Assembly (NCBI GenBank): GCA_019113345.1
Contig: DXHQ01000037.1
Coordinates: forward strand, 1 to 64,000
Direction of reading: 5' to 3'
Origin: Candidatus Faecalibacterium intestinigallinarum
Lineage (GTDB): Bacteria; Bacillota; Clostridia; Oscillospirales; Ruminococcaceae
DNA length: 64,000 nucleotides
The notes under the pieces are model-generated. The model was not told the DNA's origin and did not search any database. It was given only the letters and a program-made list of their open reading frames with translations. Positions within the stretch are counted from its first letter, which is position 1. Every line of letters starts with the position of its first letter. Below, one piece after another: positions 42,971-50,876 of the stretch. The translations under genes and the position numbers were made by a program.

Positions 42971-43398
42971 GGAACTCTTTCGGGATTTTCGGGCGAAATT
43001 TCCATCGCATCCACCGTCCGGTGGTGCTGTTTTGCCGCCCATCGCAGGGTGACATTGTGGTCGGCCGCGATCCGCTCCCAGCGCTGGCCGAGGATGTACC
43101 TCCGGGTCAGGATGTCCCGGCGCAGGGGGTCGGGCACGGTATCAATGGCCGCCCTGACCTCGGCGCGGGCGGCGGCGCAGCGCGCAGCCTCGGCGGCGAG
43201 GCGCTGCTGCGCGTCCACGATCCGCTCCACCGCCCGCGGGATGGCCTGCCCGTCCCCGCCGCCGGGCATCCCGGTCAGCGCCTGAGTGACGCGGGCGGCT
43301 TCGGCGCGCAGGGCCTCGATCTCATCCGCGATGGTCTTTTCCCGCCGCAGCGCGTCGCGGTAGCGGTAGAGATAGGCGATTTTTTCAGGGTATGTCAT
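42967..43398 (-). CDS. sigma-70-region-4-like late regulator (DUF1492/ArpU-like)
   Basis: 143 residues. The C-terminal half (VPDPLRRDILTRRYILGQRWERIAADHNVTLRWAAKQHH shortened) is a sigma region 4 helix-turn-helix, with a coiled coil before it (about 20-85). Phage proteins of this type (DUF1492, ArpU) control late or muramidase genes. Its stop overlaps the -35 of the late promoter, so it may act right there. ATG at 43,398. Confidence 0.75.
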   Translation of the reverse strand: MTYPEKIAYLYRYRDALRREKTIADEIEALRAEAARVTQALTGMPGGGDGQAIPRAVERIVDAQQRLAAEAARCAAARAEVRAAIDTVPDPLRRDILTRRYILGQRWERIAADHNVTLRWAAKQHHRTVDAMEISPENPERVP

Positions 43399-43411
43399 GG
43401 GCACCTCCAAA

Positions 43412-43759
43412 TCAAACAAATTCTTTCGGCGGCAGGTCTGTTTCTTCGCCGATCTTCTTCCATAGGTGCAGGCAATACGGGTGGAGGTTAACATACTCGT
43501 TTTTAGGCGGATGGAACTGAACAGCGCATTCGTCATCCCTCCAAAAAATATCCTTCACAAGGCACATTTCTTCCCATGTGGGGCACCTGTTTCGAAGGCT
43601 CACACTGACGTGCTCCCAACCACCGGCCCACGATGCGATAATGGCCATTTCCCGCGGTGCCTTGTACCGCTTGTCGTTGATGTAGCAGGCCATACCATCA
43701 AACCCGGAATCTACGATTCGGAGACGTTTGTCATTCTTGATTTCAGCTATCTTTCGCAT
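43412..43759 (-). CDS. phage protein of the DUF7694 type
   Basis: 115 residues. GGWEHVSVSLRNRCPTWEEMC, VKDIFWRDDECAVQFHPP and EYVNLHPYCLHLW are a well-conserved block of small phage proteins of unknown function. About 50% GC, lower than neighbours, as are the next two genes. Confidence 0.72.
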   Translation of the reverse strand: MRKIAEIKNDKRLRIVDSGFDGMACYINDKRYKAPREMAIIASWAGGWEHVSVSLRNRCPTWEEMCLVKDIFWRDDECAVQFHPPKNEYVNLHPYCLHLWKKIGEETDLPPKEFV

Positions 43760-43761
43760 AG

Positions 43762-43971
43762 TTATTCCTCCAAAAAGTCGTAATACCGGAAAAGCCAGCG
43801 CAGCGCGAAGATCAAATCCGCCTTGCTCAGGTTGTCGTGTGCCTTCATTTCTGCAACGCGCTTTATGGCTTCTGTTTTTTCGCTGATGGTGACATCTGGG
43901 TTTTCGAGGTTATATTTAACAATTTTCAACGCTTGCGCGTTTACGTCCGGAAACATAATCTCGTTGCTCAT
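43762..43971 (-). CDS. small phage protein of unknown function
   Basis: 69 residues (MSNEIMFPDVNAQALKIVKY), helical with acidic start. No domain recognised. It begins 2 nt after the zinc-ribbon gene stop and ends 2 nt before the DUF7694-like gene. Confidence 0.55.
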   Translation of the reverse strand: MSNEIMFPDVNAQALKIVKYNLENPDVTISEKTEAIKRVAEMKAHDNLSKADLIFALRWLFRYYDFLEE

Positions 43972-43973
43972 GG

Positions 43974-44165
43974 TCAGTTCTCCATCTTTGCTCCGCAGTG
44001 GGGGCAAAATCTCCATGTCGGTCTTGTAATAATCCCTGCGGCAGTTTTGCACTGGCTACATCCAAAAATTGCGCAATTAGAATAGTTGTCGATTTGGAGC
44101 ACTACCCATTCTCCATGCGGTCGCAGATTCTCGAGGTCGATGGTTAGGATGTAGACTTTCTTCAT
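43974..44165 (-). CDS. small zinc-ribbon protein
   Basis: 63 residues with CSQC (about 36-39) and CPHC (about 54-57), a four-Cys zinc ribbon. N-terminus is a beta-rich stretch (KVYILTIDLENL). Probable nucleic-acid or regulator-binding peptide of the early operon. Confidence 0.6.
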   Translation of the reverse strand: MKKVYILTIDLENLRPHGEWVVLQIDNYSNCAIFGCSQCKTAAGIITRPTWRFCPHCGAKMEN

Positions 44166-44167
44166 GG

Positions 44168-44669
44168 TTAAAGACCCCCCGCCAAATCGAATAAAGTAAA
44201 CATCTTTCCAGCCTCGTCGGCCTCTTGCAGGTAGCCCACGCCGTCCCGGAAATAATCGGGGTTCAGCTCGATGCCCACGCCATAACGCTGCATCTTGATG
44301 GCCATGTAAGGCACCGTCATCAGGCCGCCGAAGGGGTCAAGGATGGTGTCGCCGGGATTTGACCAGCGGTTGATGGCGCGCTCCACAATATCGAGCTGCA
44401 GGGGGCAGATGTGCATCTCCCGCTTTTTCAGCCGCTGGCTGGTGTTGAGGGTGCGCATCCGGTTGATGTCGTCCCACACACCGTCCGTCCAACTGCCCGG
44501 CGCGCAGACCATGCCGGGCGAAGATCGCCCGGCGTCCGCCACGCAGCGCCCACAGCACGCTGGCACGCTGGTGAGGCTTGAGGATAGGGTTCAGTTCATC
44601 TTCTCCCACGTCCAGGCCGGACAGCGGCGCGACGTCGATCTTGCCCTCCAGAAACTCTCTGTACGTCAT
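44168..44669 (-). pseudogene. fused remnant of phage helicase and DNA methyltransferase
   Basis: The 5' part (44,669 inward) reads MTYREFLEGKI...LKPHQRASVLWALRGGRRAIFA, the start of a phage SNF2-type helicase; the 3' part in another frame reads VWDDINRMRTLNTSQRL, LDPFGGLMTVPYMAI and GIELNPDYFRDGV, the end of a DNA methyltransferase. The ATPase and the methyltransferase front half are missing, and the frames do not join. A GCCCGG...CCGGGC repeat at about 44,506-44,530 is near the junction. A shorter protein from the ATG at 44,512 could still be made but would lack most of the fold. Confidence 0.6.
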
Positions 44670-45061
44670 CTCATATCCCCTCCAACGTCGTCCTCTGTCT
44701 CGACGATCTCAATCTCCACCCTGGGCCTTGCCTTGTCCACCGCCCAGTCATCGGAAAAGCCGATGATCTCCTTCCAGCCGTCGTTTTGCAGCACCTTGCA
44801 GCGGACCAGCGCATCCTGGACGAACTTGCGCCCGGCGGTGATGTTATCCCGGTCCCGGCGGCGGTCTGGCTCGACCCACAGATACCGCATCACCACCGGC
44901 CGGCGGATATGTACGCCGTGCAGCTGGCGGCGTATCTCGGCGCAGATGCGGCGCTCGGCGTCTTTCTTGAGCTGGGCGCCCTTGTACCGGTTGGCCCGCT
45001 CGGCCTCGATCAGCTCGTTCAGGCCAGGCAGGCGGCCGGGGATGGTCAGTTTGTATTGCAT
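44666..45061 (-). CDS. RusA-like Holliday-junction resolvase
   Basis: 131 residues from the ATG at 45,061 behind AAGGAG. LTIPGRLPGLNELIEAERAN, RDRDNITAGRKFVQDAL and LQNDGWKEI are RusA family motifs; the DRDN aspartates are catalytic. It resolves branched DNA made during phage replication or recombination. It overlaps the helicase remnant by 4 nt. Confidence 0.88.
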   Translation of the reverse strand: MQYKLTIPGRLPGLNELIEAERANRYKGAQLKKDAERRICAEIRRQLHGVHIRRPVVMRYLWVEPDRRRDRDNITAGRKFVQDALVRCKVLQNDGWKEIIGFSDDWAVDKARPRVEIEIVETEDDVGGDMR

Positions 45062-45078
45062 GGGGTCACTCCTTCTTT

Positions 45079-45324
45079 TCAAAACAGGGTCAGCTGCCCA
45101 TATTCGTTTTCACTGGCGGCCGGTTGTGCCTTTTTAGGCCGCGTCCGCGGTTTTTGTGTGGTTGTTTCAGGTTTTGAAACAACCTCTGCACCTTGCGGCT
45201 TTTCCGCGCTGCACATCATATCCACCTGGGCCCACACCCGGCGCCAGTGCCAGACGTCCCTAAAATACATGGGCGTATACCAGACGTTCCCCTCATCCCG
45301 CGGGATCTGCCCCCCTCCGGTCAT
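45079..45324 (-). CDS. C-terminal part of frameshifted N-6 adenine methyltransferase
   Basis: 81 residues in the next frame (GQIPRDEGNVWYTPMYFRDVWHWRRVW then basic and Pro/Ser-rich tail). In related phage methyltransferases this WYTP..F.D.W.WRR block continues directly after the GDTL...YDRRG region found at the end of the preceding gene. It is thus the downstream part of a split gene rather than an independent protein. Confidence 0.6.
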   Translation of the reverse strand: MTGGGQIPRDEGNVWYTPMYFRDVWHWRRVWAQVDMMCSAEKPQGAEVVSKPETTTQKPRTRPKKAQPAASENEYGQLTLF

Positions 45325-45958
45325 AGGCGGTCGCCGGGTGGGCCAGGGTGTCGCCGATCACGACGTACCCGGCGCAGCCCAGCAAGCTGAGCTGTATGTA
45401 GCACATCAGGCCGACGGTAAAGTCGATGTCCTGCGCCACGAAAAGCACGCTGGTCTGGTAGTTGACCTTCTGCCGGGTACACTCATTTGCAAAGGCCACC
45501 AGCAGCGCCCCGGCCCCGCAGGCGGGATCAGAAACCGATACCCAGCCCTGCCTCTCAACCTGCGCGGCGATATTCTCACTGTTCAGCGCAGACATGGCGC
45601 TGCACACGTTGTAGGGTGTAAAAAACTGTCCGTTGTGCTCGTTGCCGAGGCCGAGCGTCATGAAAATTTCGCCAAGCAGGTCTTGATCCTGGTTTTCATC
45701 CAGTGCGGCTACAACCATGCCCAGCATCTCGGCCATGGTCTGCCGCTCGGCTTCCGTGTATTTTTCGCTCAGGGTTTTGTACGTCTTTTCGCGTTCATTC
45801 CGGTGCGCACGGTCAACCGCGTTGGAAATGGAGCAGGCGCACATGACGATCCAGTCAGCCCACACCTCCCACCTGCCATGCCTACCACAGAGGGATTCGA
45901 AGGCTTTGACCAGCTCTTTCTGGGCCGCCCCACGAACAAGCCGGGCGTCCGATTTCAT
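45293..45958 (-). CDS. N-6 adenine DNA methyltransferase, N-terminal part (frameshifted)
   Basis: 221 residues. FFTPYNVCSAM and VSDPACGAGALLVAFA (SAM-binding motif I) belong to the HsdM/N6-Mtase phage group. The frame ends soon after AYDRRGADPAG, where homologues continue. The break is at a run of six G (AGGGGGG, about 45,311-45,317 on the minus strand). Removing one G joins it to the next frame. This is a mutation, a sequencing error, or a phase-variation tract. The NPPY motif should lie in the missing join. Confidence 0.7.
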   Translation of the reverse strand: MKSDARLVRGAAQKELVKAFESLCGRHGRWEVWADWIVMCACSISNAVDRAHRNEREKTYKTLSEKYTEAERQTMAEMLGMVVAALDENQDQDLLGEIFMTLGLGNEHNGQFFTPYNVCSAMSALNSENIAAQVERQGWVSVSDPACGAGALLVAFANECTRQKVNYQTSVLFVAQDIDFTVGLMCYIQLSLLGCAGYVVIGDTLAHPATAYDRRGADPAG

Positions 45959-45964
45959 GCTGTA

Positions 45965-46705
45965 TCACCCCTTCCTCTTGTGCCGCCTGGGCCGCGTTGC
46001 CGCATCGGCCAGAAAGTCGTTGCCGCTGGGCGTATCGCGGTCCACCCGTTTTGCGCCCCCGCCGCGGTGGGCCGCCTGCCAGGCGTCTAGGGTGTGGATG
46101 CCCTGGGCCTGGCAGCGGTCCAGGATGCGACGGGTATAGGCCAGCGGGCATTTGGCGGCATGGGCTGCTGTCTCCCGGATGGCTTCCAGGATCAGCGTAT
46201 CCTCGATGCCTGCTTTTCTGTATTCAGCAAAAGTCTGATGCACGGCAGCCCCTCCGTTGTAGCCGCAGGCCGTCCAGAACGATTCCGGTTCGGCCTTCGC
46301 CTTCTCCGGCGGGTCCGAGCCGGAAGAAGACGAAGTCTTCACAGGAACAGGTACAGGTACAGGAGCAGGTACAGGTAAGCCGGATTTGCCGTTTTCATTT
46401 TCGGCAAAATCGGCATTTGCCGACTTTCCGGACTGCTGCCGCTTGCTGTTTGTTGCATCGGCACCCATACGCCCAGCCACGCGGCGCTTTTCACGTATTT
46501 CCTCCCACTTTTCCAAGTTGTCGTCCAGCCGTAGCCGCATAAACTCCCAGGCCACAGACGCGGCCGGATTCTCAAAAGCAGGGAGTTTCCCTGTCTCGGT
46601 GTAATCCAGAATAGCGAAAAACAGGCGGCCCACATCTTCCAGCGGAAGGCCCCGAATGGCTTTTGCCCAATCGGTATACAGAAGGACGCTTTTGCTTTTT
46701 TCCAT
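45965..46705 (-). CDS. phage replication initiation protein, DnaD/DUF6291-like
   Basis: 246 residues from the ATG at 46,705. SVLLYTDWAKAIRGLPLEDVGRLFFAILDYTETG opens a winged-helix N-terminal domain (DUF6291-like), followed by a linker with repeated Val/Pro (VPVPVPV) and a C-terminal DnaD-like helical domain (about 165-225, IEDTLILEAIRETAAH). Probable loader or origin-binding protein. The linker is encoded by CAGGTA-type 6-bp repeats at 46,337-46,377. Confidence 0.75.
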   Translation of the reverse strand: MEKSKSVLLYTDWAKAIRGLPLEDVGRLFFAILDYTETGKLPAFENPAASVAWEFMRLRLDDNLEKWEEIREKRRVAGRMGADATNSKRQQSGKSANADFAENENGKSGLPVPAPVPVPVPVKTSSSSGSDPPEKAKAEPESFWTACGYNGGAAVHQTFAEYRKAGIEDTLILEAIRETAAHAAKCPLAYTRRILDRCQAQGIHTLDAWQAAHRGGGAKRVDRDTPSGNDFLADAATRPRRHKRKG

Positions 46706-46722
46706 GCGGGCCTCCAAAACGT

Positions 46723-47484
46723 TTAGAACGGCATGGGTTCATCGTCGGGCACATCCACAAAGCCGTCGTTTGCATCCGGCTCTGCGCTCTGGTCCACCAC
46801 CGGTACATGGCTGGCGACGCCCTTGATCCAGGCGCAGGTGGGCTGGATGGCCTCGATCTGGCCGGGGGTCAGGTCGGCCGCCTTGCTGAACACGCAGGCC
46901 GAATAGGCGATGCCGTCGGCGTTCTTTTCTTTTTTCAGCTTGATGCAGGTGATGACGTCGGCGCTGCGCTTGCCCTTCATAATGAGCCGCTTGGCCAGAT
47001 AATCCTTGAAGGCCCGCAGGCTGGTGGGCGGCAGGGTCAGCAGGATGGGCAGAGCCTCGTTCTCCCGCAGCAGGTAGACCCGATGGGTGTTTTTGCAGGC
47101 TTTGGCGCTGCCCTTGCCGCCGCTGCCGAACTGGTTGAAGGGGCAGGTGGCGCAGTCCCGGACTTCGCCGGTCCTGGTGTCCAGGCCGTGCTTGCCGTCG
47201 GGGCTGCTGCAGTCGGGCAGGCCGCCCGAGCCGTCGAAGTCGTGCTCCCAGTAGACATTGACCGGGTGGTGATGGACGATCACGCCGGTGAGGGACTGGG
47301 CCGTCTCGGGGTTGTCGGGGTCGTCGCCCGGCACCTCAAAGGCCAGCCCGCCGCCGCTGGGGATCTTGACCGTGTCGAAGGGCACTTGCCCCAGGCCGTC
47401 CAGCTCCTCGGTGAGCATCTTGGCGATCTCGCCCGACATGGGAACGATGGAAAAGTTTTCCGCTTTCATCAAATTGGCTGCCAT
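46723..47484 (-). CDS. conserved phage replication-region protein
   Basis: 253 residues from the ATG at 47,484 behind AAGGAGGA. Two cysteine pairs (DCSSPDGK, RDCATCPFNQFGSG with CKN) suggest a metal-binding turn. The basic region VLLRENEALPILL to KGKRSADVITCIKLKKEKN is probably DNA-binding. Not a family I can name; context with SNF2 helicase and DnaD-like protein suggests ssDNA handling. Acidic C-terminus (DVPDDEPMPF) as in SSB proteins. Confidence 0.6.
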   Translation of the reverse strand: MAANLMKAENFSIVPMSGEIAKMLTEELDGLGQVPFDTVKIPSGGGLAFEVPGDDPDNPETAQSLTGVIVHHHPVNVYWEHDFDGSGGLPDCSSPDGKHGLDTRTGEVRDCATCPFNQFGSGGKGSAKACKNTHRVYLLRENEALPILLTLPPTSLRAFKDYLAKRLIMKGKRSADVITCIKLKKEKNADGIAYSACVFSKAADLTPGQIEAIQPTCAWIKGVASHVPVVDQSAEPDANDGFVDVPDDEPMPF

Positions 47485-47497
47485 AGGTAAATCCTCC

Positions 47498-47917
47498 TTA
47501 CTGTTTATGGAACGCCCGGGCTTTGCGCCGGGTGACGTCGTTGAATGTGTACACATTGACAAGGCCCTCGAACTCTTCGGGCAGCTCGTCGTCGTTCTCT
47601 TCGGCCAGGGCGCTCATGGCCCCCTGGAGGCTCTGGGCGTTGACCGTCTCCCGGATCAGGCTGCCCAGGCCATAGTTGCGCAGCGCGTCCATCAGGGCCT
47701 CATCCTGGCCGGCCGCCTTGCTGTACTTGGTCTTGGGAGTCAGGGTGTAGCTGTACCCGTCCCGGACGATCTGCACCGTTTCCTCGCTGACCATGCTGTC
47801 CGCCAGGGCGTCCCGGGCGGCCTCGATGGCGCGGTTGTTTTCCTTGACGGCTTCCGCCAACTGCTCTTTTTTATCCAGCAGCGCGCGGTAGGCGTCCAGC
47901 TGTTCCATAATGCTCAT
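47498..47917 (-). CDS. phage coiled-coil protein of unknown function
   Basis: 139 residues from the ATG at 47,917, which overlaps the helicase stop (ATGA). N-terminal coiled coil (LLDKKEQLAEAVKENNRAIEAARDAL), then a beta-hairpin (VQIVRDGYSYTLTPKTKYSKAAGQDEAL). Conserved in clostridial phages near SNF2 helicases. No enzymatic motif. Confidence 0.62.
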   Translation of the reverse strand: MSIMEQLDAYRALLDKKEQLAEAVKENNRAIEAARDALADSMVSEETVQIVRDGYSYTLTPKTKYSKAAGQDEALMDALRNYGLGSLIRETVNAQSLQGAMSALAEENDDELPEEFEGLVNVYTFNDVTRRKARAFHKQ

Positions 47918-49614
47918 GGTGTATCCCCTCGAAAATAGTTCTTCCAGCCGTCCACGATGGTACGGGCCAGGTCCTCTTTCCGCTCCAAAGCGTCCAGCAC
48001 CTGGTCGTCCACCGTGTGCTCGGCCAGCAGATGGATGTAGGTGACCGGCTGTGCCTGCCCGATGCGGTGGATGCGGGCCAAGGCCTGGGCATAGTTGGCG
48101 TAGTTGAAGTCCAGGCTGTAAAACACCGCCGCGCTGGCCGCGTGCAGGGTGATGCCGAGGCCTGCCGTCTGGATCTGGGCTACAAAGACCTTGACGCCGG
48201 GGTCCTGCTGGAACGTCTCGACGATGGCGCCCCGCTGGTCCATGGGGACCTCGCCGTCGATGCGGCCATAGCGGATGCCGCGCTGCTCCAGCAGCTGGCA
48301 GATGGCGGCGATCTCGGGGCGGAAGCGGGCAAAGACCACCAGCTTCTGCCCGGCCTCCTGGACGTAGTCCTCCAGGATGTCGGCCAAAGCGTCCAGCTTG
48401 GCGCTGCCGGCGGGCCGGGGGCGGTCGCCGCCGTCGGCCTGCACAAAGCCGCCGGTCAGCTGCATCAGCCGCAGCAGCTTGGTCAGGACGATGGAGGCGG
48501 TGACGTGTTCGCCGTTTTCCAGCTCGGCGCAGCTGGCCCGGGCGATCTGGGCGTACAGCCGCCGCACCGCGGGCTCCAGCTGCACATACCGGCGGACAAA
48601 GGTCTGCCCGGGCAGGTCCAGGCACTCGGCCTTGGTCACCCGCAGGGCGATGGAGTGCTCTTTGCGTGTCAGCTCGTCCATGTGCTGGTAGCCCACCACC
48701 TCGTGGCCGCCGTAGCCGCCCATCTGGCAGTAGCGATTGCGGAAAGCGTAGAAATTGGCGCCGAACACGCCGGGGTCGAGGAAGCGGTACTGGCTGTACA
48801 GGTCGATGACGCTGTTCTGGACCGGCGTCCCGCTGAGGATCAGCCGGCAGGCGGCGTTGTCGCCCAGCATCTGGACCGCCCTGGACTGGGCCGCCCGGGG
48901 GTTTTTGATCCGCTGGCTTTCGTCGCAGACGATCAGGTCGGCGGCGTACCCTTCCAGCGCCTCAAAGATGCCCTCCCGGTGGGTGGCCTCGTAGTTGATG
49001 ACAGCGACCAGCAGCCGGTTGGCTGTGTTGGGGTAGTCCGTCAGGCTGTGCAGCGCTTCCAGCCGCTGCTTTTTCTCGCCCAGCAGCACCCGTACCTCAT
49101 AGGGGAAGGCCGCAAAGGCTGCCAGGTCATGGGGCCAGACGCTGCACACACTGCTGGGGGCCACCACCAGCACCCGGGTGATCTTGTGCTGGCAGTAGAG
49201 CGCCCCCATGATGGCAATGGCGGTCAGGGTCTTGCCGCAGCCCATCTCGAACAGCAGTCCGAAACCGGCCGACGGCTTGCTGGAAAGCTGGATCAGCGCC
49301 ATGTTGGCGGCTCGTACCTGGTGGCGGAACATCTTGGCCCGCACCGGGTAGGACGTCAGGGGGACCGGCTCGGAGGCGGCGCGCTGGGCGTCCAGCTGGC
49401 GGGCGATGCCGGCCAGCCGCCGCCGTTCGGCCTCGACGGTGTCCGGCAGCGGGAAAATCTGTGCCAGTACATCCAGCAGGTCGAGCGTGACGGGGGCGGA
49501 GTAGGTACGCGCGGTCTTGTTCCACCGCAGCATCCCGGTCTTTTTGAGCTTGTCCATCCGGGCCTGCTCGATCTGTGCCAGGACGATCCGCCCATTCTTC
49601 ATGGCGACCTTCAC
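47914..49614 (-). CDS. phage SNF2/DEAD-like helicase
   Basis: 566 residues, GTG start behind GGAGGAGGAAG. Motif I FEMGCGKTLTAI (Walker A, about 108-120), DESQRIKNP (motif II), SGTPVQN (motif III), then helicase C domain with GEVPMDQRG and HRIGQAQPVTYIHLL (motif VI). ATP-driven DNA translocase acting in replication or repair of phage DNA. Overlaps a 47-residue gene upstream by 4 nt. Confidence 0.9.
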   Translation of the reverse strand: MKVAMKNGRIVLAQIEQARMDKLKKTGMLRWNKTARTYSAPVTLDLLDVLAQIFPLPDTVEAERRRLAGIARQLDAQRAASEPVPLTSYPVRAKMFRHQVRAANMALIQLSSKPSAGFGLLFEMGCGKTLTAIAIMGALYCQHKITRVLVVAPSSVCSVWPHDLAAFAAFPYEVRVLLGEKKQRLEALHSLTDYPNTANRLLVAVINYEATHREGIFEALEGYAADLIVCDESQRIKNPRAAQSRAVQMLGDNAACRLILSGTPVQNSVIDLYSQYRFLDPGVFGANFYAFRNRYCQMGGYGGHEVVGYQHMDELTRKEHSIALRVTKAECLDLPGQTFVRRYVQLEPAVRRLYAQIARASCAELENGEHVTASIVLTKLLRLMQLTGGFVQADGGDRPRPAGSAKLDALADILEDYVQEAGQKLVVFARFRPEIAAICQLLEQRGIRYGRIDGEVPMDQRGAIVETFQQDPGVKVFVAQIQTAGLGITLHAASAAVFYSLDFNYANYAQALARIHRIGQAQPVTYIHLLAEHTVDDQVLDALERKEDLARTIVDGWKNYFRGDTP

Positions 49615-49754
49615 GGTTCTTCCTCCTCCGGCCGGTCCTGGTCCTCATCGTCGGGCCAGTCCGAATAGTAGTAGTCGCCCGGTTCCAGGCTGGCCATGTA
49701 TGCCCGCTCCAGCGCGGCGTCCTGGGCGGCGCAGAGGCGTTCGGAATAGGTCAT
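49611..49754 (-). CDS. small acidic protein of 47 residues
   Basis: ATG at 49,754, stop TGA at 49,611-49,613, which overlaps the GTG start of the helicase (GTGA). The sequence begins MTYSERLCAAQDAALERAYM and ends in an acidic run with four consecutive Glu. Tight overlap and start position before a translationally coupled gene support it as real. No domain recognised; it may be a leader peptide that carries the helicase ribosome site, since the helicase RBS lies in its last codons. Confidence 0.55.
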   Translation of the reverse strand: MTYSERLCAAQDAALERAYMASLEPGDYYYSDWPDDEDQDRPEEEEP

Positions 49755-49765
49755 GGTGCACCCCC

Positions 49766-50479
49766 TCACTGCATCACCACGACCTGGCCCGCGTCGATCA
49801 GGTCGGCCAGATGGCTGGCGAAATAGTCGGCGATGTTGCGCTTGGCCTCCAGCTTCCAGACGCCGCCGTCTGCCTCAAAAAGGCCAATGCCCTTGTCGGC
49901 GTCTACCCGCAGCAGGAACTCGCTTTCGGGCTGTTCCACCTCCAGAAAGGTGCGGAAGGGCCGCAGCTGCACACGGGGCCTGACCTCCACCATTGCATTG
50001 AGGGCCACGCCCTGGCGGGCCTCCACTGTCTGGGTGACGCCGTTATCCTTGCTGCTGACGCTCTTTTCGTCGGTGATCCGGCTCAGCAGGTCCAGCAGGT
50101 ACTTAGTGCCGTCGTTGGGGATAAACAGGCTGCGCAGCTCGATCAGGGCTTCTTCCCGGGCACGGAATCCGGTACGCAGGCCGGGCACATCGGCTTCGGC
50201 GCGGTACAGGACATTGCGGGAAAAGTCCGGCAGGTAGGTGGTCATGACCTCCACTGTCTTGTGGCTTTTGGCCTGCACCAGGATGGTGGCGTCCATTTTG
50301 GCCAGCTCGGTGCGGATCAGTTTGCAGATGCCGTCCAGCCCGCTGACCGTGATGCACTCGGGACGGTCCACATGGGGCGGGATGCGGGTGAGGTGGCCGT
50401 CGGTGTAGGTCTGGCCGCCGATCTCAAAAGTCTGGGTCTGTTTCAGGGAGACGATTTTGTCGATCATTTTTGCGAGCAT
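49766..50479 (-). CDS. phage protein of unknown function (DUF2303-like)
   Basis: 237 residues. VEVRPRVQLRPFRTFLEVEQPESEFLLRV near the C-terminus resembles DUF2303 phage proteins. Mixed alpha/beta, no membrane segment, no catalytic motif visible. Encoded between a 120-residue protein and the small acidic gene. Confidence 0.58.
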   Translation of the reverse strand: MLAKMIDKIVSLKQTQTFEIGGQTYTDGHLTRIPPHVDRPECITVSGLDGICKLIRTELAKMDATILVQAKSHKTVEVMTTYLPDFSRNVLYRAEADVPGLRTGFRAREEALIELRSLFIPNDGTKYLLDLLSRITDEKSVSSKDNGVTQTVEARQGVALNAMVEVRPRVQLRPFRTFLEVEQPESEFLLRVDADKGIGLFEADGGVWKLEAKRNIADYFASHLADLIDAGQVVVMQ

Positions 50480-50500
50480 GGTATGTTCCTCCTGTATCGT

Positions 50501-50863
50501 TTATCGGGCTGCCAGCTTGAGCAGCTTGGGGGCTTCCTGTTCGGTGCCGTCCATGGATGTCTGGCCGGGCACCTGCGGCACCATCTCGGCCACGACCAGC
50601 TCGCCATTGTTGTCGTTGGTGACATAGAGCGAGGTGGCGACGGGGTTGGTGGGCGCGAGGGTGCTCTTGGCCGTCACCGAGACGCCGATGGTCTGGCGCT
50701 CATCGTCCGGCGCAAGCTCGATGGTCAGGGTGATCTTGCGCTTGGCGGTGGCCTTGGTGTTGGGGTCGAGGATGTTGTCGATGACCTTGTTCATCTCATA
50801 ATCGACGCGCTCGATGAACGCGCCGCGGGCCATCTGCAGGATGCTGTCACGGTTCTGTTTCAT
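50501..50863 (-). CDS. phage protein of unknown function (replication-terminator-like label)
   Basis: 120 residues. RKITLTIELAPDDERQTIGVSVTAKSTLAPTNPVAT is the conserved centre of a protein found in clostridial phages next to replication genes; database labels such as replication terminator are unsupported. Beta-rich with helical N-terminus (ILQMARGAFIERVDYEMNKV). Confidence 0.58.
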   Translation of the reverse strand: MKQNRDSILQMARGAFIERVDYEMNKVIDNILDPNTKATAKRKITLTIELAPDDERQTIGVSVTAKSTLAPTNPVATSLYVTNDNNGELVVAEMVPQVPGQTSMDGTEQEAPKLLKLAAR

Positions 50864-50876
50864 GTGCGGTCTCCTT

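Noticed and set aside
42766-43491. 241-codon + strand frame over tRNA-Trp and the late regulator
   Set aside because: It runs through a tRNA and a terminator and is antisense to a conserved gene.
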